Assembly (NCBI GenBank): GCA_946122785.1 | Contig: CAMGYJ010000002.1 | Span: 9,236,339 to 9,300,338, forward strand | Direction: 5' to 3' | Source of the DNA: Linum tenue | Taxonomy: Eukaryota; Streptophyta; Magnoliopsida; Malpighiales; Linaceae | Length of the DNA: 64,000 nucleotides | Part shown: piece by piece, positions 25,350-36,141 of the stretch | Numbering within the stretch: the first letter of the stretch is position 1 | How the letters are laid out: each line of letters starts with the position of its first letter | Notes under the pieces: generated by a model | Told to the model about the DNA's origin: nothing | Database searches by the model: none | Seen by the model: the letters and a program-made list of their open reading frames with translations, nothing else | Made by a program: the position numbers and the translations under genes

Positions 25350-27037
25350 ATGTCGGCGGACAGTGTGCCGCCGGCAGGGGGAGGGGACCTGAACCCTCTT
25401 CATCAACCTGACGCCCTCGCCGGTAATCGCCGGCCACCGACGGAGTCTTCCTCACCGAACCCTAAAGGAGACCAGGAATCACAGCATACAAAAAAGAAAG
25501 CCAAGCAAACGGCACCAGTCACCAACATGCATGCGGAAACGGACGAAGTCATGACCACGGAGGAGGAACGTCGGACCACACCTCAGAGCCCCCCTCCGAA
25601 TGCCTGGAGCCAAGGAAAAAGAGCTGCGCGAAGGCTTTTTGGTGCAGAGACGAGACTTAACGAATGGTACACCGCGGAATCGGATTCCGAGGATAAGGCT
25701 GCTGCTATCTGGGAGGATGGGCAAGATATGGGATTCGATGGAGTAGAGGACCCGAAGTGCCCGCCAATATATTTCTCTCCAGCTGAAGAACGCCGTTACT
25801 GTAGAAACCTACGATCAGCATTGGTGGTTAAAGCTCTAGGCCGAGCCGTCTCTTATACAGCGGTTTCACTACGACTCAATGCGATCTGGGCAAAGGCGGG
25901 AGGTATCCAGGTCACGTCCATGAAAAACGGCTACTTCCTCGTCCGATTTACGAATGGGATGGACTATGATAGAGCGGTCATGAACGGACCATGGATGATA
26001 GGACCAAATTACCTGACAGTGCATATGTGGGACAAGGACTTTGATCCATACAACCATGAAGTGGCTTCAACGGTGGTCTGGGCTCGACTACTCGAGATTC
26101 CTATTCAATACTTTCACCAAGATGCAATTATGAAGATCGGGCGCCGCATTGGTATCCCAATTCGAATAGATGAAGCTACTCGAACTGTAGCGCGTAGCGA
26201 CTATGCCCGAGTGTGTGTCCAGGTTGATTTAACCAAACCGCTGCTTTCCAAGTTTTCTATTAATGGCAAAAAGTACTTTGTTCAGTACGAGGGACTTGAA
26301 AAAATTTGTCTCAACTGTGGCACGTACTCCGAGAGGGGGGGTGTACCTGTACTAAGCTGCATGAGCCAATGGAAGCGGAGGAAGTGGACAAGACGATGGA
26401 AAATCAGGAAAAGCAACCTGAAAAAACATACGGGGAATGGATGATTGCGAAGAGAAAACCGCGGGCGGGAAAGAAAGACCAAGGAGGAGGGATGCGACAT
26501 GACAATGCCGCAACCAGCCCAAGTGAGAAGATGAGGCCAGGAGGTTCCCGATTTGAAGCGCTAGTCGTGGAAGAGACTCCTGACACACAACAGTCACAGC
26601 CAGCAGAAATGAGGAAGGACCCTGCTCCTGGCAAGAGCCATCATGGCAAGGGATCAGGCATGGCAAACAAAGAACATATACAAGAGACCCAACGAATAGC
26701 CGCTCGGGAATCGAATTCTGTAATAGCAGCGAAGGATAAGCCACGCGACAAGTCCAAGACCGCAACAAAAGGATACATCCAAGCTGAGAAAAAAGAAATA
26801 AAGGGTACGGGGACGGAGAAGGTTATGGATGAGAACCTTGAGCACACCACAATCCCGAGACTCCCTAAGACTGGGCAAACTATGATGGAAAAGCAGGTGG
26901 TAGACCATAATCTAAGTGGAAAACCGCCCGACGTGCCAGCCCAGCAAAGGCAGTCGACAACCAACGAGAATCCAGGCGACGCAAGCGTGAGCCAGACGGC
27001 ATTGAGTGGTGATGGGGTCATCCCATCCACGAGATAA
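25350..27037 (+). pseudogene. LINE ORF1 (DUF4283-type RNA-binding protein), frameshifted
   Basis: ATG at 25350, 96 bp from the LINE's 5' end. An N-terminal disordered stretch is followed by the DUF4283 fold (YCRNLRSALVVKALGRAVSY; NGYFLVRFTNGMDYDRAVMN; GPWMIGPNYLTVHMWDKDFD) at residues about 150-235, then the start of a CCHC knuckle (CLNCG) near residue 330. At a run of seven G (26335-26341) the frame shifts; the next frame continues as charged, low-complexity sequence to TAA at 27035. ORF1 proteins of plant LINEs bind the element RNA in the ribonucleoprotein. One G gained or lost would restore a single frame. Confidence 0.88.
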
Positions 27038-27050
27038 CCAACAGGGAGTC

Positions 27051-28612
27051 TGATAGCATCGTATTTGCACGTGTTTTCACTCTGGTTTCCTGCCCATTTT
27101 GGCTCGAATTGATTGTTCCTTGGCCTATTTTACGCTAGGTTGTGTTCCTTTGTCACATTTCAGGTCCTAGCACATAAATTGAAGCATAGGCGCAAGTTTC
27201 AAGTCAATCAGAGATCAATTGACGATTCGGGAGAAGAAACTCGGGTATGACCTGAAGAAGAATGGATTTCTATCTCACTTTATGGACAAAGAATCATGCA
27301 ATCTTGTCATGAAAAGAAAGAGGACGAGACTACGAGCGTCTGGGTTCAAACGGCGACTGATTTGGAGTCCGGACGAGGGAGAAACGAAGCTTTGAACAGG
27401 AGCGGAGACAGAATTACGGGCAGCCCCTGCCAAATTACGGCCGTAATTGGCCAGGGCATGCCCGTAATTTATTGGCCGAGCCTTCTACCCAGAATTCCCT
27501 CGCGGTGATAAAATTACGGGCAAGACCCCAAGAATTACTGCCGTAATTCCCAAATTACTGGCGGTAATTGGGAAATTACGGGCGTATCTCCTCCTCCTGC
27601 AGCTTAAGTGAAACGTGCGTTTTGGTGCGAATTACGGGCAGGAAGTGATTACGGCCGTAATTCTGCCCGTAATTCGCCCAGAGTCGGGTTTTTGGAGGCA
27701 GATTCGAGCCAAGGAAGGAGAATTCGATTTTCAGGGCAAAAACAGAGTTTTAGAGAGAGAAAGAGCGAAGAACAAACCCTAGGAGCTATTTTGGAGTGGA
27801 TTTCTCATCATTGAAGCCCAGATTGCATCCCTAGGAGTGAAGATTGACATCCCAGAGCAGATTTTCCTCATCTTTATGAGTATGACCACTCTGATTTCTG
27901 TTTTCCCTTCTCTCTCTATGGAGTAGAACCTTTCTCTCACTTGGGTATGAAGAACCCTAGTTCCTTGTGTTAGGGATTTGATTGTAATGACTTGGGATGA
28001 TATTACTGTTTGATTTTAATCGAATGACGCATGTTTAATGAATTGATTTGAGTCTGATCAGCTTGTCTCAATTTCTGCTTCAACCTGAGATAGATAGAAT
28101 CTGATTAGGTTGTTAGAGCCTCTTCATTCGATAGTAGGAGATTGGCTATACGAGAGTTAGCCAGTTTACTGCTTTGTACTGGTGTTCTTGGCGCCAGTAG
28201 TGGATTCCTGTGTTCATAGCCTCAGCTTTCTATCCCGGTGAAGATTAGTCGTCTGCCGGGTAGTTAGACTGAGAGGGCTTGGTCAGCTTAAGAGATTCCA
28301 AGCTACTGTCGGATCTTCCGCAGTCTAATCAACAGTAAATCAACCCAGGGAATTGCAATTGAACCTAACTAAGGGGCTAGGGGGACTCAATCCCGAGTGA
28401 CTCTTACCTGCTTTAGAAAACCGAACAATTTACAGCTTTCTTGTTGCTTTTACTTTTCACAACAATCACTCGAACTAGTTTGCTAGATAATAGAGAATCA
28501 CGGAGTAAGCAGTAGATCTAGACCCCGGGTTGATAATTAAACTTGCCTGGTACTGCATTCCCGGACTGCGATTACACTTGGTCGCAGTTTGGTGTTGTGT
28601 TTTGGCGTGTCA
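27051..28612 (+). repeat. Left LTR of the Athila-like element
   Basis: 1562 bp, TGATAGCATCG...GGCGTGTCA. Positions 27412-27675 hold eleven exact copies of the word ATTACGG or its complement CCGTAAT, some joined as the palindrome ATTACGGCCGTAAT. Confidence 0.95.
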
Positions 28613-28618
28613 GGTTTT

Positions 28619-28636
28619 TGGCGCCGTTGCCGGGGA
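28619..28636 (+). other. tRNA-Asp type primer-binding site
   Basis: TGGCGCCGTTGCCGGGGA, the complement of a plant tRNA-Asp 3' end including CCA, six bases after the LTR. This site is typical of Athila and related gypsy elements, and is the main reason for the Athila-like call. Confidence 0.85.
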
Positions 28637-28760
28637 CCCTCTAGGTTATTGGGGAAACGTGAAAATTTGTTACTCTAGCTTTTTATTTATTGCATTTCTT
28701 TTTCTTTCCACCCTTGCTTTTCACTTGGGTGTTTTGTTTTTGTTGGTGCAGCTCTGAAAC

Positions 28761-29930
28761 ATGGATCCTCATGGCTTCTACAACCATTGGGGGTATCAAC
28801 CACCATCCGTGTGGTATTACCCCGAGACCTCCTGGAGCAATCAAGGAGGAGAAGACTATGGAGTCGGATGTCAGTACCAACCCCCCTACTATGGAGAACA
28901 ACCAAACCCTTGGGAACCTCAAGAACAATATCCTTTTCAAGAAGAGTTCCTGCCACAACCAGCAGAGCCATGCTACACTTCACTGGAAGATCCGAACAAA
29001 CAATTAAGGCTTCTCGTGGAGCAGCTTGCTCGAGACACTGAGAGAGCATGCTCCAAGATGGATCTTCAAATCCAAGCCCTTGCCTCTTCCGATCCCTCAT
29101 TGCTCCATGACATGGAGCAGACTGTTCAGTGCTCAGCGAAGCAAACAGAGTGGGTGAAGCAAATTTGCTCACAGCCTGCTCAAGATCACCTTTCTGCTAC
29201 TTCGCTAGAAGAGGCGGAGGATGACAAGGGCAGCGGGGGCGTTGAGGAGCCTACAGAAGTTATCACAGAGATCTTCCATGATAATCATGATCATGAAAGT
29301 CCTCTGGTGGCAGATCACACCGTTCCTCATTTTTGCTCTAACATGCTGGACCTGTGCGAGGAGATGCAAGATGATTCCCTTGAAGAAATTGCTTGGCGAC
29401 TTGCTCTCCAATATGTTCTAGAAGAAGAAGAGCGAGCAAGGATGAGGAAGAAAGTTGTGGAGGATGAGGAAGAAAGTAAAGAAGAGGTAGTTCTTGATCT
29501 TTTCCAAGGGGAGAGACCACATTTTGAAGAAGGTAGGGGGGTTGTGGAAGCAATTGGCGTCCAGGCTGAGGATGAAGTTGAGGTGGAAGAGGCTTGCACC
29601 GAGCCTATGTTACACTTGATATCTCCACCAAACTTCGAGGAGCTGCTTGGCAAGGACCCATTTGCAGTGTCTCTTTGCCCAACTAAGACCACATCAACAT
29701 CAATCCCTCTTGGTGGATACGATGGTGGTCAATCGAATATATCTTATCTGGTTTGGGGCAATGAGATAAGAGCAGATGCGAAGGAGAGGTCTCGTGAGTG
29801 GAGACTTCATCTTCCTCAAGGTCACGAGCCGTCTTCATCACCTATCACATCACATGCTCGTGACTTGAGACTCCACCTCATTAATGAGAACCTCAACTTC
29901 AAGGAGGTTTTGGGGTGGACCGAAACTTAG
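28761..29930 (+). CDS. 389-residue acidic ORF of unknown function in the Athila-like element
   Basis: Intact ORF opening MDPHGFYNHWGYQPPSVWYY. Residues 1-75 are rich in Tyr, Pro, Gln and Trp; residues about 75-120 look helical (LRLLVEQLARDTERACSKMD); residues 145-290 are very acidic, with long Glu/Asp runs and coiled-coil-like character. The end, LNFKEVLGWTET, is followed within 20 bases by AAGAAGCGCTTGTGGGGAGG, which resembles a motif found downstream of coding regions in plant gypsy elements. I see no zinc knuckle, protease, RT, integrase, transmembrane segment or signal peptide. It may be a diverged Gag-like or accessory protein; I do not recognise it. That it stays open in a pol-less element suggests either youth or selection. 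Confidence 0.7.
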   Translation: MDPHGFYNHWGYQPPSVWYYPETSWSNQGGEDYGVGCQYQPPYYGEQPNPWEPQEQYPFQEEFLPQPAEPCYTSLEDPNKQLRLLVEQLARDTERACSKMDLQIQALASSDPSLLHDMEQTVQCSAKQTEWVKQICSQPAQDHLSATSLEEAEDDKGSGGVEEPTEVITEIFHDNHDHESPLVADHTVPHFCSNMLDLCEEMQDDSLEEIAWRLALQYVLEEEERARMRKKVVEDEEESKEEVVLDLFQGERPHFEEGRGVVEAIGVQAEDEVEVEEACTEPMLHLISPPNFEELLGKDPFAVSLCPTKTTSTSIPLGGYDGGQSNISYLVWGNEIRADAKERSREWRLHLPQGHEPSSSPITSHARDLRLHLINENLNFKEVLGWTET

Positions 29931-31708
29931 GAGCCACCGTCTAGCTAAGACGTAAAAGAAGCGCTTGTGGGGAGGCAACCCCACCAAGGTTTGTTTTTCT
30001 TTCGTTTGTTTTTGTCGGTTTGTCCACTTGGAACTATGGTTTCTATCACCCAGTGTGTTTTGCTGATGCTAGCCCCGCTGACTGGTCCACTTCCAGTCCC
30101 CCAGCAGTGTTCCAATCTGGTAACATCGTTCCCCTTATCTTTCCCTCTACTCCATTGAGGGCAATGTCGTGCTTAAGTGTGGGGGGGTGCTTTGTATCGG
30201 TTGGAATATTTATTTGGGTGCTTGGAGCCTAGTCCGCTGTCCAAATCTTACGATTTGAGGGCTCCAAGTACTGCTGTTTGATCATATTGGCACTGTGTTT
30301 TGATGGATGAATTGATTGGTTTTCGGATTAATGCATGACAACTTGTTTGCGACTAGGACAACCTATGATGAGGACTGAGATGTGCAGTAGAACGATGTAG
30401 GGGTTCAGTTTTTCAGCTGTTTGCTTACCAACTGTGACTTGATCTGATCACTTGTTCTTGACAGTCGTTTATGCATCTAGTTCAGGGTATCAGAATGTGA
30501 GATAGAGCATATAGGTAGCCATGTGAGATTTGAGCCTGCTCGTTTCTTTCTTGTGCGATAGATCCCTCTTCCATGATGTGTAGCATTCACGTTGTCATTA
30601 GCTAAAATGATGGGGGCATAGGATTAGCCCACGCCCAAAAACTGACTGTCCTGATGTGTCATATCCCCTAGTCAGCCCCTTTGAGCCGTGTGTTATCCTT
30701 TCTTTTGGTCCATAATGAAAGAAATCACCCTTGTTGCATCTTTTAGAAGGTTCCACAGAGTGGTTGTTACATATTCTCTGCTGTTTCTGCTAAAGTCTAT
30801 GGGAGTGTTGGAGGTAGTGCGTAAACGTTGGGCAGGTGTTTGAAATTTGTGTAGGAGTGGTGGCTCTCTTAAGAAATGAAAAGAAAAATGAAAGAAAAAC
30901 AAAGAAAAATTGAAAGCAAAAGAGAGCCACTACCAAAAATCTGAATAATGCCCATTAAGTAGTGTTTCTTAGCAGTCTGGCTTGGAAATGCTGATGTTTA
31001 TGCCTCCTTCGCTCTTGTGATCTTAAGATATTGAGTAATGCAGAATAGCAGAAAGAAAATACCGGGTTGTTTGACTGTGATTGTGTGTTTGGAAAATGTG
31101 GAACCTTTTGCTATGAATACTTCCACCACCTAGAAGCCTTTTTTCCCCATGTCCAAGACCCTAGCCAGTCATTTGAACCTGTGTCTAAGACCTCCTGATT
31201 AGTTAGTGATGACATTATGTATGTGAACTCTAGCATTTAGAGGCTGCCATCATGGTGAAGAGATGTTAGGGATTGAGAGAAATAGCATGCGCATTTTTCG
31301 CATTAAATTGTCCTGACCCCACTGGTCGAGAGTGAGTGATTCATTTTCATATTCTTTATACTCTTGTACCCTGGTGAGGACCTAGATTGCTCGGTCTCTG
31401 TTCTGATGTCTTGAGTTGGATGCATGAGTTGACTGTTTTGAGTGAGTGGTTGAGTCAAGTCTGGGTTGGTTGGTGAACAGAAGGAAGACTCTTCCTTTAC
31501 TCGATTTGCTGCACTCGAATGTCCTTTGTGGTGGTTGTCCAGGTTGTTATTAAAGTTGTTCATGTGTTGGTGTTTGAAAACCAGTTTGATTCACGTGTTC
31601 TGTGCCTTTATGACTTGTCCCCAATGTTGGTTGACTGAAATATGTGAGCTTACCTTGTGTAGTACTTGGTTTGCTTGGGGACAAGCAAACAGTTAAGTGT
31701 GGGGAATT
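29931..31708 (+). other. 3' non-coding part of the Athila-like element
   Basis: About 1.8 kb without recognised coding sequence. It contains two similar purine-rich signals, CTTAAGTGTGGGGGGGTG at about 30172 and GTTAAGTGTGGGGAATT directly before the right LTR (about 31692-31708). The second is the polypurine tract; the first may be an internal one or a relic. Confidence 0.6.
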
Positions 31709-33270
31709 TGATAGCATCGTATGTGCACGTGTTTTCACTCTGGTTTCCTGCCCATTTTGGCTCGAATTGATTGTTCCTTGGCCTATTTTACGCTAGGTTG
31801 TGTTCCTTTGTCACATTTCAGGTCCTAGCACATAAAGTGAAGCATAGGCACAAGTTTCAAGTCAATCAGAGATCAATTGACGATTCGAGAGAAGAAACTC
31901 GGGTATGACCTGAAGAAGAATGGATTTCTACCTCACTTTATGGACAAAGAATCATGCAAGCTTGTCATGAAAAGAAAGAGGACGAGACTACGAGCGTCTG
32001 GGTTCAAACGGCGACTGATTTGGAGTCCGGACGAGGGAGAAACGAAGCTTTGAACAGGAGCGGAGACAGAATTACGGGCAGCCCCTGCCAAATTACGGCC
32101 GTAATTGGCCAGGGCATGCCCGTAATTTATTGGCCGAGCCTTCTACCCAGAATTCCCTCGCGGTGATAAAATTACGGGCAAGACCCCAAGAATTACGGCC
32201 GTAATTCCCAAATTACTGGCGGTAATTGGGAAATTACGGGCGTATCTCCTCCTCCTGCAGCTTAAGTGAAACGTGCGTTTTGGTGCGAATTACGGGCAGG
32301 AAGTGATTACGGCCGTAATTCTGCCCGTAATTTGCCCAGAGTCGGGTTTTTGGAGGCAGATTCGAGCCAAGGAAGGAGAATTCGATTTTCTGGGCAAAAA
32401 CAGAGTTTTAGAGAGAGAAAGAGCGAAGAACAAACCCTAGGAGCTATTTTGGAGTGGATTTCTCATCATTGAAGCCCAGATTGCATCCCTAGGAGTGAAG
32501 ATTGACATCCCAGAGCAGATTTTCCTCATCTTTATGAGTATGACCACTCTGATTTCTGTTTTCCCTTCTCTCTCTATGGAGTAGAACCTTTCTCTCACTT
32601 GGGTATGAAGAACCCTAGTTCCTTGTGTTAGGGATTTGATTGTAATGACTTGGGATGATATTACTGTTTGATTTTAATCGAATGACGCATGTTTAATGAA
32701 TTGATTTGAGTCTGATCAGCTTGTCTCAATTTCTGCTTCAACCTGAGATAGATAGAATCTGATTAGGTTGTTAGAGCCTCTTCATTCGATAGTAGGAGAT
32801 TGGCTATACGAGAGTTAGCCAGTTTACTGCTTTGTACTGGTGTTCTTGGCGCCAGTAGTGGAGTTCTGTGTTCATAGCCTCAGCTTTCTAACCCGGTGAA
32901 GATTAGTCGTCTGCCGGGTAGTTAGACTGAGAGGGCTTGGTCAGCTTAAGAGATTCCAAGCTACTGTCGGATCTTCCGCAGTCTAATCAACAGTAAATCA
33001 ACCCAGGGAATTGCAATTGAACCTAACTAAGGGGCTAGGGGGACTCAATCCCGAGTGACTCTTACCTGCTTTAGAAAACCGAACAATTTACAGCTTTCTT
33101 GTTGCTTTTACTTTTCACAACAATCACTCGAACTAGTTTGCTAGATAATAGAGAATCACGGAGTAAGCAGTAGATCTAGACCCCGGGTTGATAATTAAAC
33201 TTGCCTGGTACTGCATTCCCGGACTGCGATTACACTTGGTCGCAGTTTGGTGTTGTGTTTTGGCGTGTCA
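31709..33270 (+). repeat. Right LTR of the Athila-like element
   Basis: 1562 bp, same length as the left LTR, nearly identical. In this copy one more CCGTAAT/ATTACGG word is intact (ATTACGGCCGTAATT where the left LTR has ATTACTGCCG), giving twelve. Confidence 0.95.
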
Positions 33271-33296
33271 GAGTCCCTTTCTTTCATCTAGATTTT

Positions 33297-35809
33297 ATGG
33301 ATTGTAAAATTCTAGCTTGGAACTGTAGGGGAGCGGGAAGTAGGAATTTCCTACGTGTTTTCAGAGAATATCGCAGAAAGTTCAGACCTCGTATTGTGAT
33401 TATTGTTGAGCCTCGGATAAGTGGGACCGAGCACTCGAAGTTATTCGAGATATGGGATACGATAGTGAGCATGTGGTTGATGCTCATGGTTTCTCGGGGG
33501 GGGGGGGGGCATCTGGTTGCTCTGGAATGCTTGTGATTTTGTAATTACTAGGATCAACTCTCACCCTCAATGCCTTCATGTGCAGGTGGACGAGAATTGT
33601 GCGAGGAAATTCGGAAGATCGATGAGGACATGGAGCTCCCATGGTTGCTCGTAGGAGACTTTAATTCCATCATCAGCCCAAGTGAGAAGCTCGGCGGTGC
33701 ACCTTTTGATTCATCGAGGATTCGGGACTTCCAGGATGTGGTCCAGGACACCGGCTTGAACGACTTGGGGTTCAATGGTCCGGCCTATACCTGGTTCAGA
33801 ACAGGGCTGAGAGAAAGACTCGATAGAGGTATGGCGAACAACATTTGGTTGGAAGCCTTCCCTGAAACAACAGTCCGACATGTGCCCAGAATGAAGAAAT
33901 CTGATCATCGCCCGCTATTCGTCTCAATGCGAAATGAGGCCTCGCCAGGGGGGGCAAAACCTTTCCGGTTCTTGGCGGCGTGGCTGACGCACGACAGATT
34001 CCGGCCAATGACGGATGCTGCTTGGGCTAAGGGAAGCTCATTCATAGAATCAACAGAAGCCTTTGCGCGGGATGCCATCAACTGGAACAGAAGAGTGTTC
34101 GGCCATATTCTACGCATAGGCAAAGCCTCAGTCAGGAACTTGGGATACCGGAACGACTAACCTGGGGCGCTACTTGGGGGTTCCCGTGATTCATGATAGA
34201 GTGTCGAAAGCTACCTTTACGGATCTGATTGACAGGATTGATAGACGTTTAGCGGGGTGGAAGGCTGCGTCTCTCTCGTTAGCCGGGCAAATCACGCTAG
34301 CGCAATCCGCGATCTCATCGCTACCGGCTTACACAATGCAGACAACCTCTGGGCAAGGGTTCTTCTAGGGAAATACGGGAAACAGATGGAAGAGGGATGG
34401 ATCTTTCGCAGTACGGGAAGGCTGTCTAATCTCTGGCGAGGAGTGATGCGCGTCGCACACTTGATCGAGGGAGCAACGGCATGGAACGTTTGAAATGGCA
34501 AAGTGGCACGGTTTTGGAGTGATAGATGGCTGGATGATGAAATCATCCTCCGTGAACATGCGTCAGGCCTAGTGCCAGAAATGTGCAACATGCCAGTGAT
34601 TGACTTCGTACTCAACGGTGAGTGGAACCTGGAATATTTGAGGCAGTACTTACCCCCAGCTCTTGTTTTGCAGGTTGGATCGCATCCTGTCCTGACGGAG
34701 GAAGCCGATGACGTTCGAGTTTGGAGATTCTCATAATGGGGGGAGTTCACCCTCCGAACGGCGTACGAGCTGACTGACCCGGCGGCGAGCACGACCCATG
34801 TCCGGCCGGTGTGGCGAACCATCTAGAAGGCACCAACCATGCAGAGGGTGTGTTCCTTTCTTTGGCTGATGAACCACGACCGCCTCTTCACCAACGCGGA
34901 GCAAGGGCGCCGCCACCTGACGACGGAAAAAGGATGCAAAATTTGTGGAGCTGACCTGGAGATAACAATCCACGTTGTTCGTGACTGCCCTTCGCACGAG
35001 CTACCTGGGCGGAAATGCTTGGAGACGAACCGGACAGCCTCTTCTTCGAACCCGATGTTAAGCGCTGGTCGCACTACTATCTTTCAGGGAAGAGTCAAAT
35101 TATTGATAGTACTCTCTTTGCAGGTGTCTGCTGGTTACTGTGGAAGAATCGGGATGGCCTTGTCTTCGGGAGCGAGCTGAAAACTCATACACAGATCCAG
35201 TTCCAAGCAAAACAGCTCAGAGATCAGCTTCTTAAAGCATTCGAGAAGGAGAGGAACATTTTCGAAGATGGGGGACTCCGAGTAAGGCGTGAGATTGGTT
35301 GGCAACCACCGGCGCCTGGCTGGGTCTGTGTCAATACAGATGGCTCAGTTAATTCCTTTCTAGAAAGCACAGCCTGTGGCGGTATCGTTCGGGGAGACGA
35401 TGGTCGTTTCATCAAAGCATTCACTGCGAACCTTGGAGGGGGTTCCATAACCCGTGCGGAGCTGACTGGAATTGTGTATGGGTTGAAGCTTGCTTGGGAG
35501 GAAGGGGCCAGGAAGGTTGTTCTGCAGACTGACTCAGCGACAACCAAGTCCCTGATAGAGACGGCATTACCGAACCACCCACATTATACGAGGGTGGCTG
35601 AAATTCGAAGATGGCTTGACCGGCCATGGACTGTTAGGATCGACCACGTCTACCGCGAAGCCAACTATGTCGCGGATCATTTAGCTTCTGTGAGCCATTC
35701 GGCCCCGATTGGGTACCATATTGTTAACAGCCCGAGTAGTAATCTGGCTTACTGGTTGTACTATGACACTTTGTGGATACAAACTCCTCGTTTGATTCGT
35801 ACGGAATAA
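33297..35809 (+). pseudogene. LINE ORF2 (endonuclease, RT remnant, zf-RVT, RNase H), internally deleted and frameshifted
   Basis: Starts 26 bases after the LTR element's right edge with MDCKILAWNCRGAGSRNFLR, the apurinic endonuclease (EEP) opening. A run of 14 G at 33496-33509 breaks the frame; the domain resumes with ELPWLLVGDFNSIISPSEKL and ends near KKSDHRPLFVSM. At about 34147 the sequence jumps to the post-RT motif LGRYLGVPVIHDRVSK, so the core RT with its YADD motif is missing; another joint lies near 34340. After the zinc-binding remnant (CKICGADLEITIHVVRDC) comes an RNase H in one open frame (35015-35809; VCVNTDGS, AELTGIVYGLKLAWEEG, YREANYVADHLAS). It cannot make a working ORF2 protein. 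Confidence 0.9.
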
Positions 35810-35857
35810 AGATTAGGGCGCCTTTAGCGCCTTGTTCTCACAAAAAAAAGTTATATT

Positions 35858-36141
35858 TGGTGTGTTTAGTTAAGTTATTATAATTAGTTAATTAGAAAAG
35901 TCTCACGTATAAGACTTTGTCTCAAACTCTTAATCTTCTAATAAAATAAAATTGAAAAATTGAACATATATACACACGCACAACTCTTGGCTAAAATATA
36001 AAAATATTATCTTGCCTAACTAAAGTAATAGTTTAATACTATCTGAGCGGCTAACACAAAACTGGATCACTTATAGATTAAAAATAAATTAATAAATTAT
36101 CTGTTGTGTTGATTCTCTTTGAGAAACCTTTTTGGACTTTG
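35858..36141. other. AT-rich spacer, nothing recognised
   Basis: 284 bp of AT-rich DNA between the LINE's target duplication and the foldback element; no gene or repeat identified. Confidence 0.5.

Larger units (their letters stand above)
27046..33275 (+). mobile_element. Athila-like Ty3/gypsy retrotransposon without pol, nested in the LINE
   Basis: Two LTRs of identical length, 27051-28612 and 31709-33270 (1562 bp, TG...CA), are flanked by the perfect 5-bp duplication GAGTC (27046-27050 and 33271-33275). A tRNA-Asp type primer site, TGGCGCCGTTGCCGGGGA, follows the left LTR; a purine-rich GTTAAGTGTGGGGAATT precedes the right one. Orientation is the same as the host LINE. The interior (28613-31708) has one long ORF of 389 codons and no gag, protease, RT or integrase that I can recognise, so it is non-autonomous. 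I counted about a dozen differences between the LTRs (under 1 percent): a young insertion. Confidence 0.95.
25243..35857 (+). mobile_element. L1-type LINE with both ends and target duplication, split by a nested LTR element
   Basis: AAAGTTATATT stands at 25243-25253 and again at 35847-35857, right after an A-rich tail, so the 11-bp target duplication defines an insertion of 25254-35846. Between lie a 96-bp leader, ORF1, a 6.2-kb LTR retrotransposon (27051-33270) and ORF2. Without the guest the LINE would be about 4.4 kb, shorter than usual for plant L1 because core RT is deleted. The tail of ORF2 (YREANYVADHLAS) differs from the LINEs at 8645 and 21456, so it is another family. The A tail overlaps the duplication, so its exact edge is uncertain by a few bases. 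Confidence 0.92.

Noticed and set aside
28683..29692. Several minus-strand open frames (91-161 residues) opposite the 389-codon ORF
   Set aside because: Antisense shadows of the acidic ORF (Glu/Asp codons read backwards as Ser/Leu/Phe); no independent evidence.
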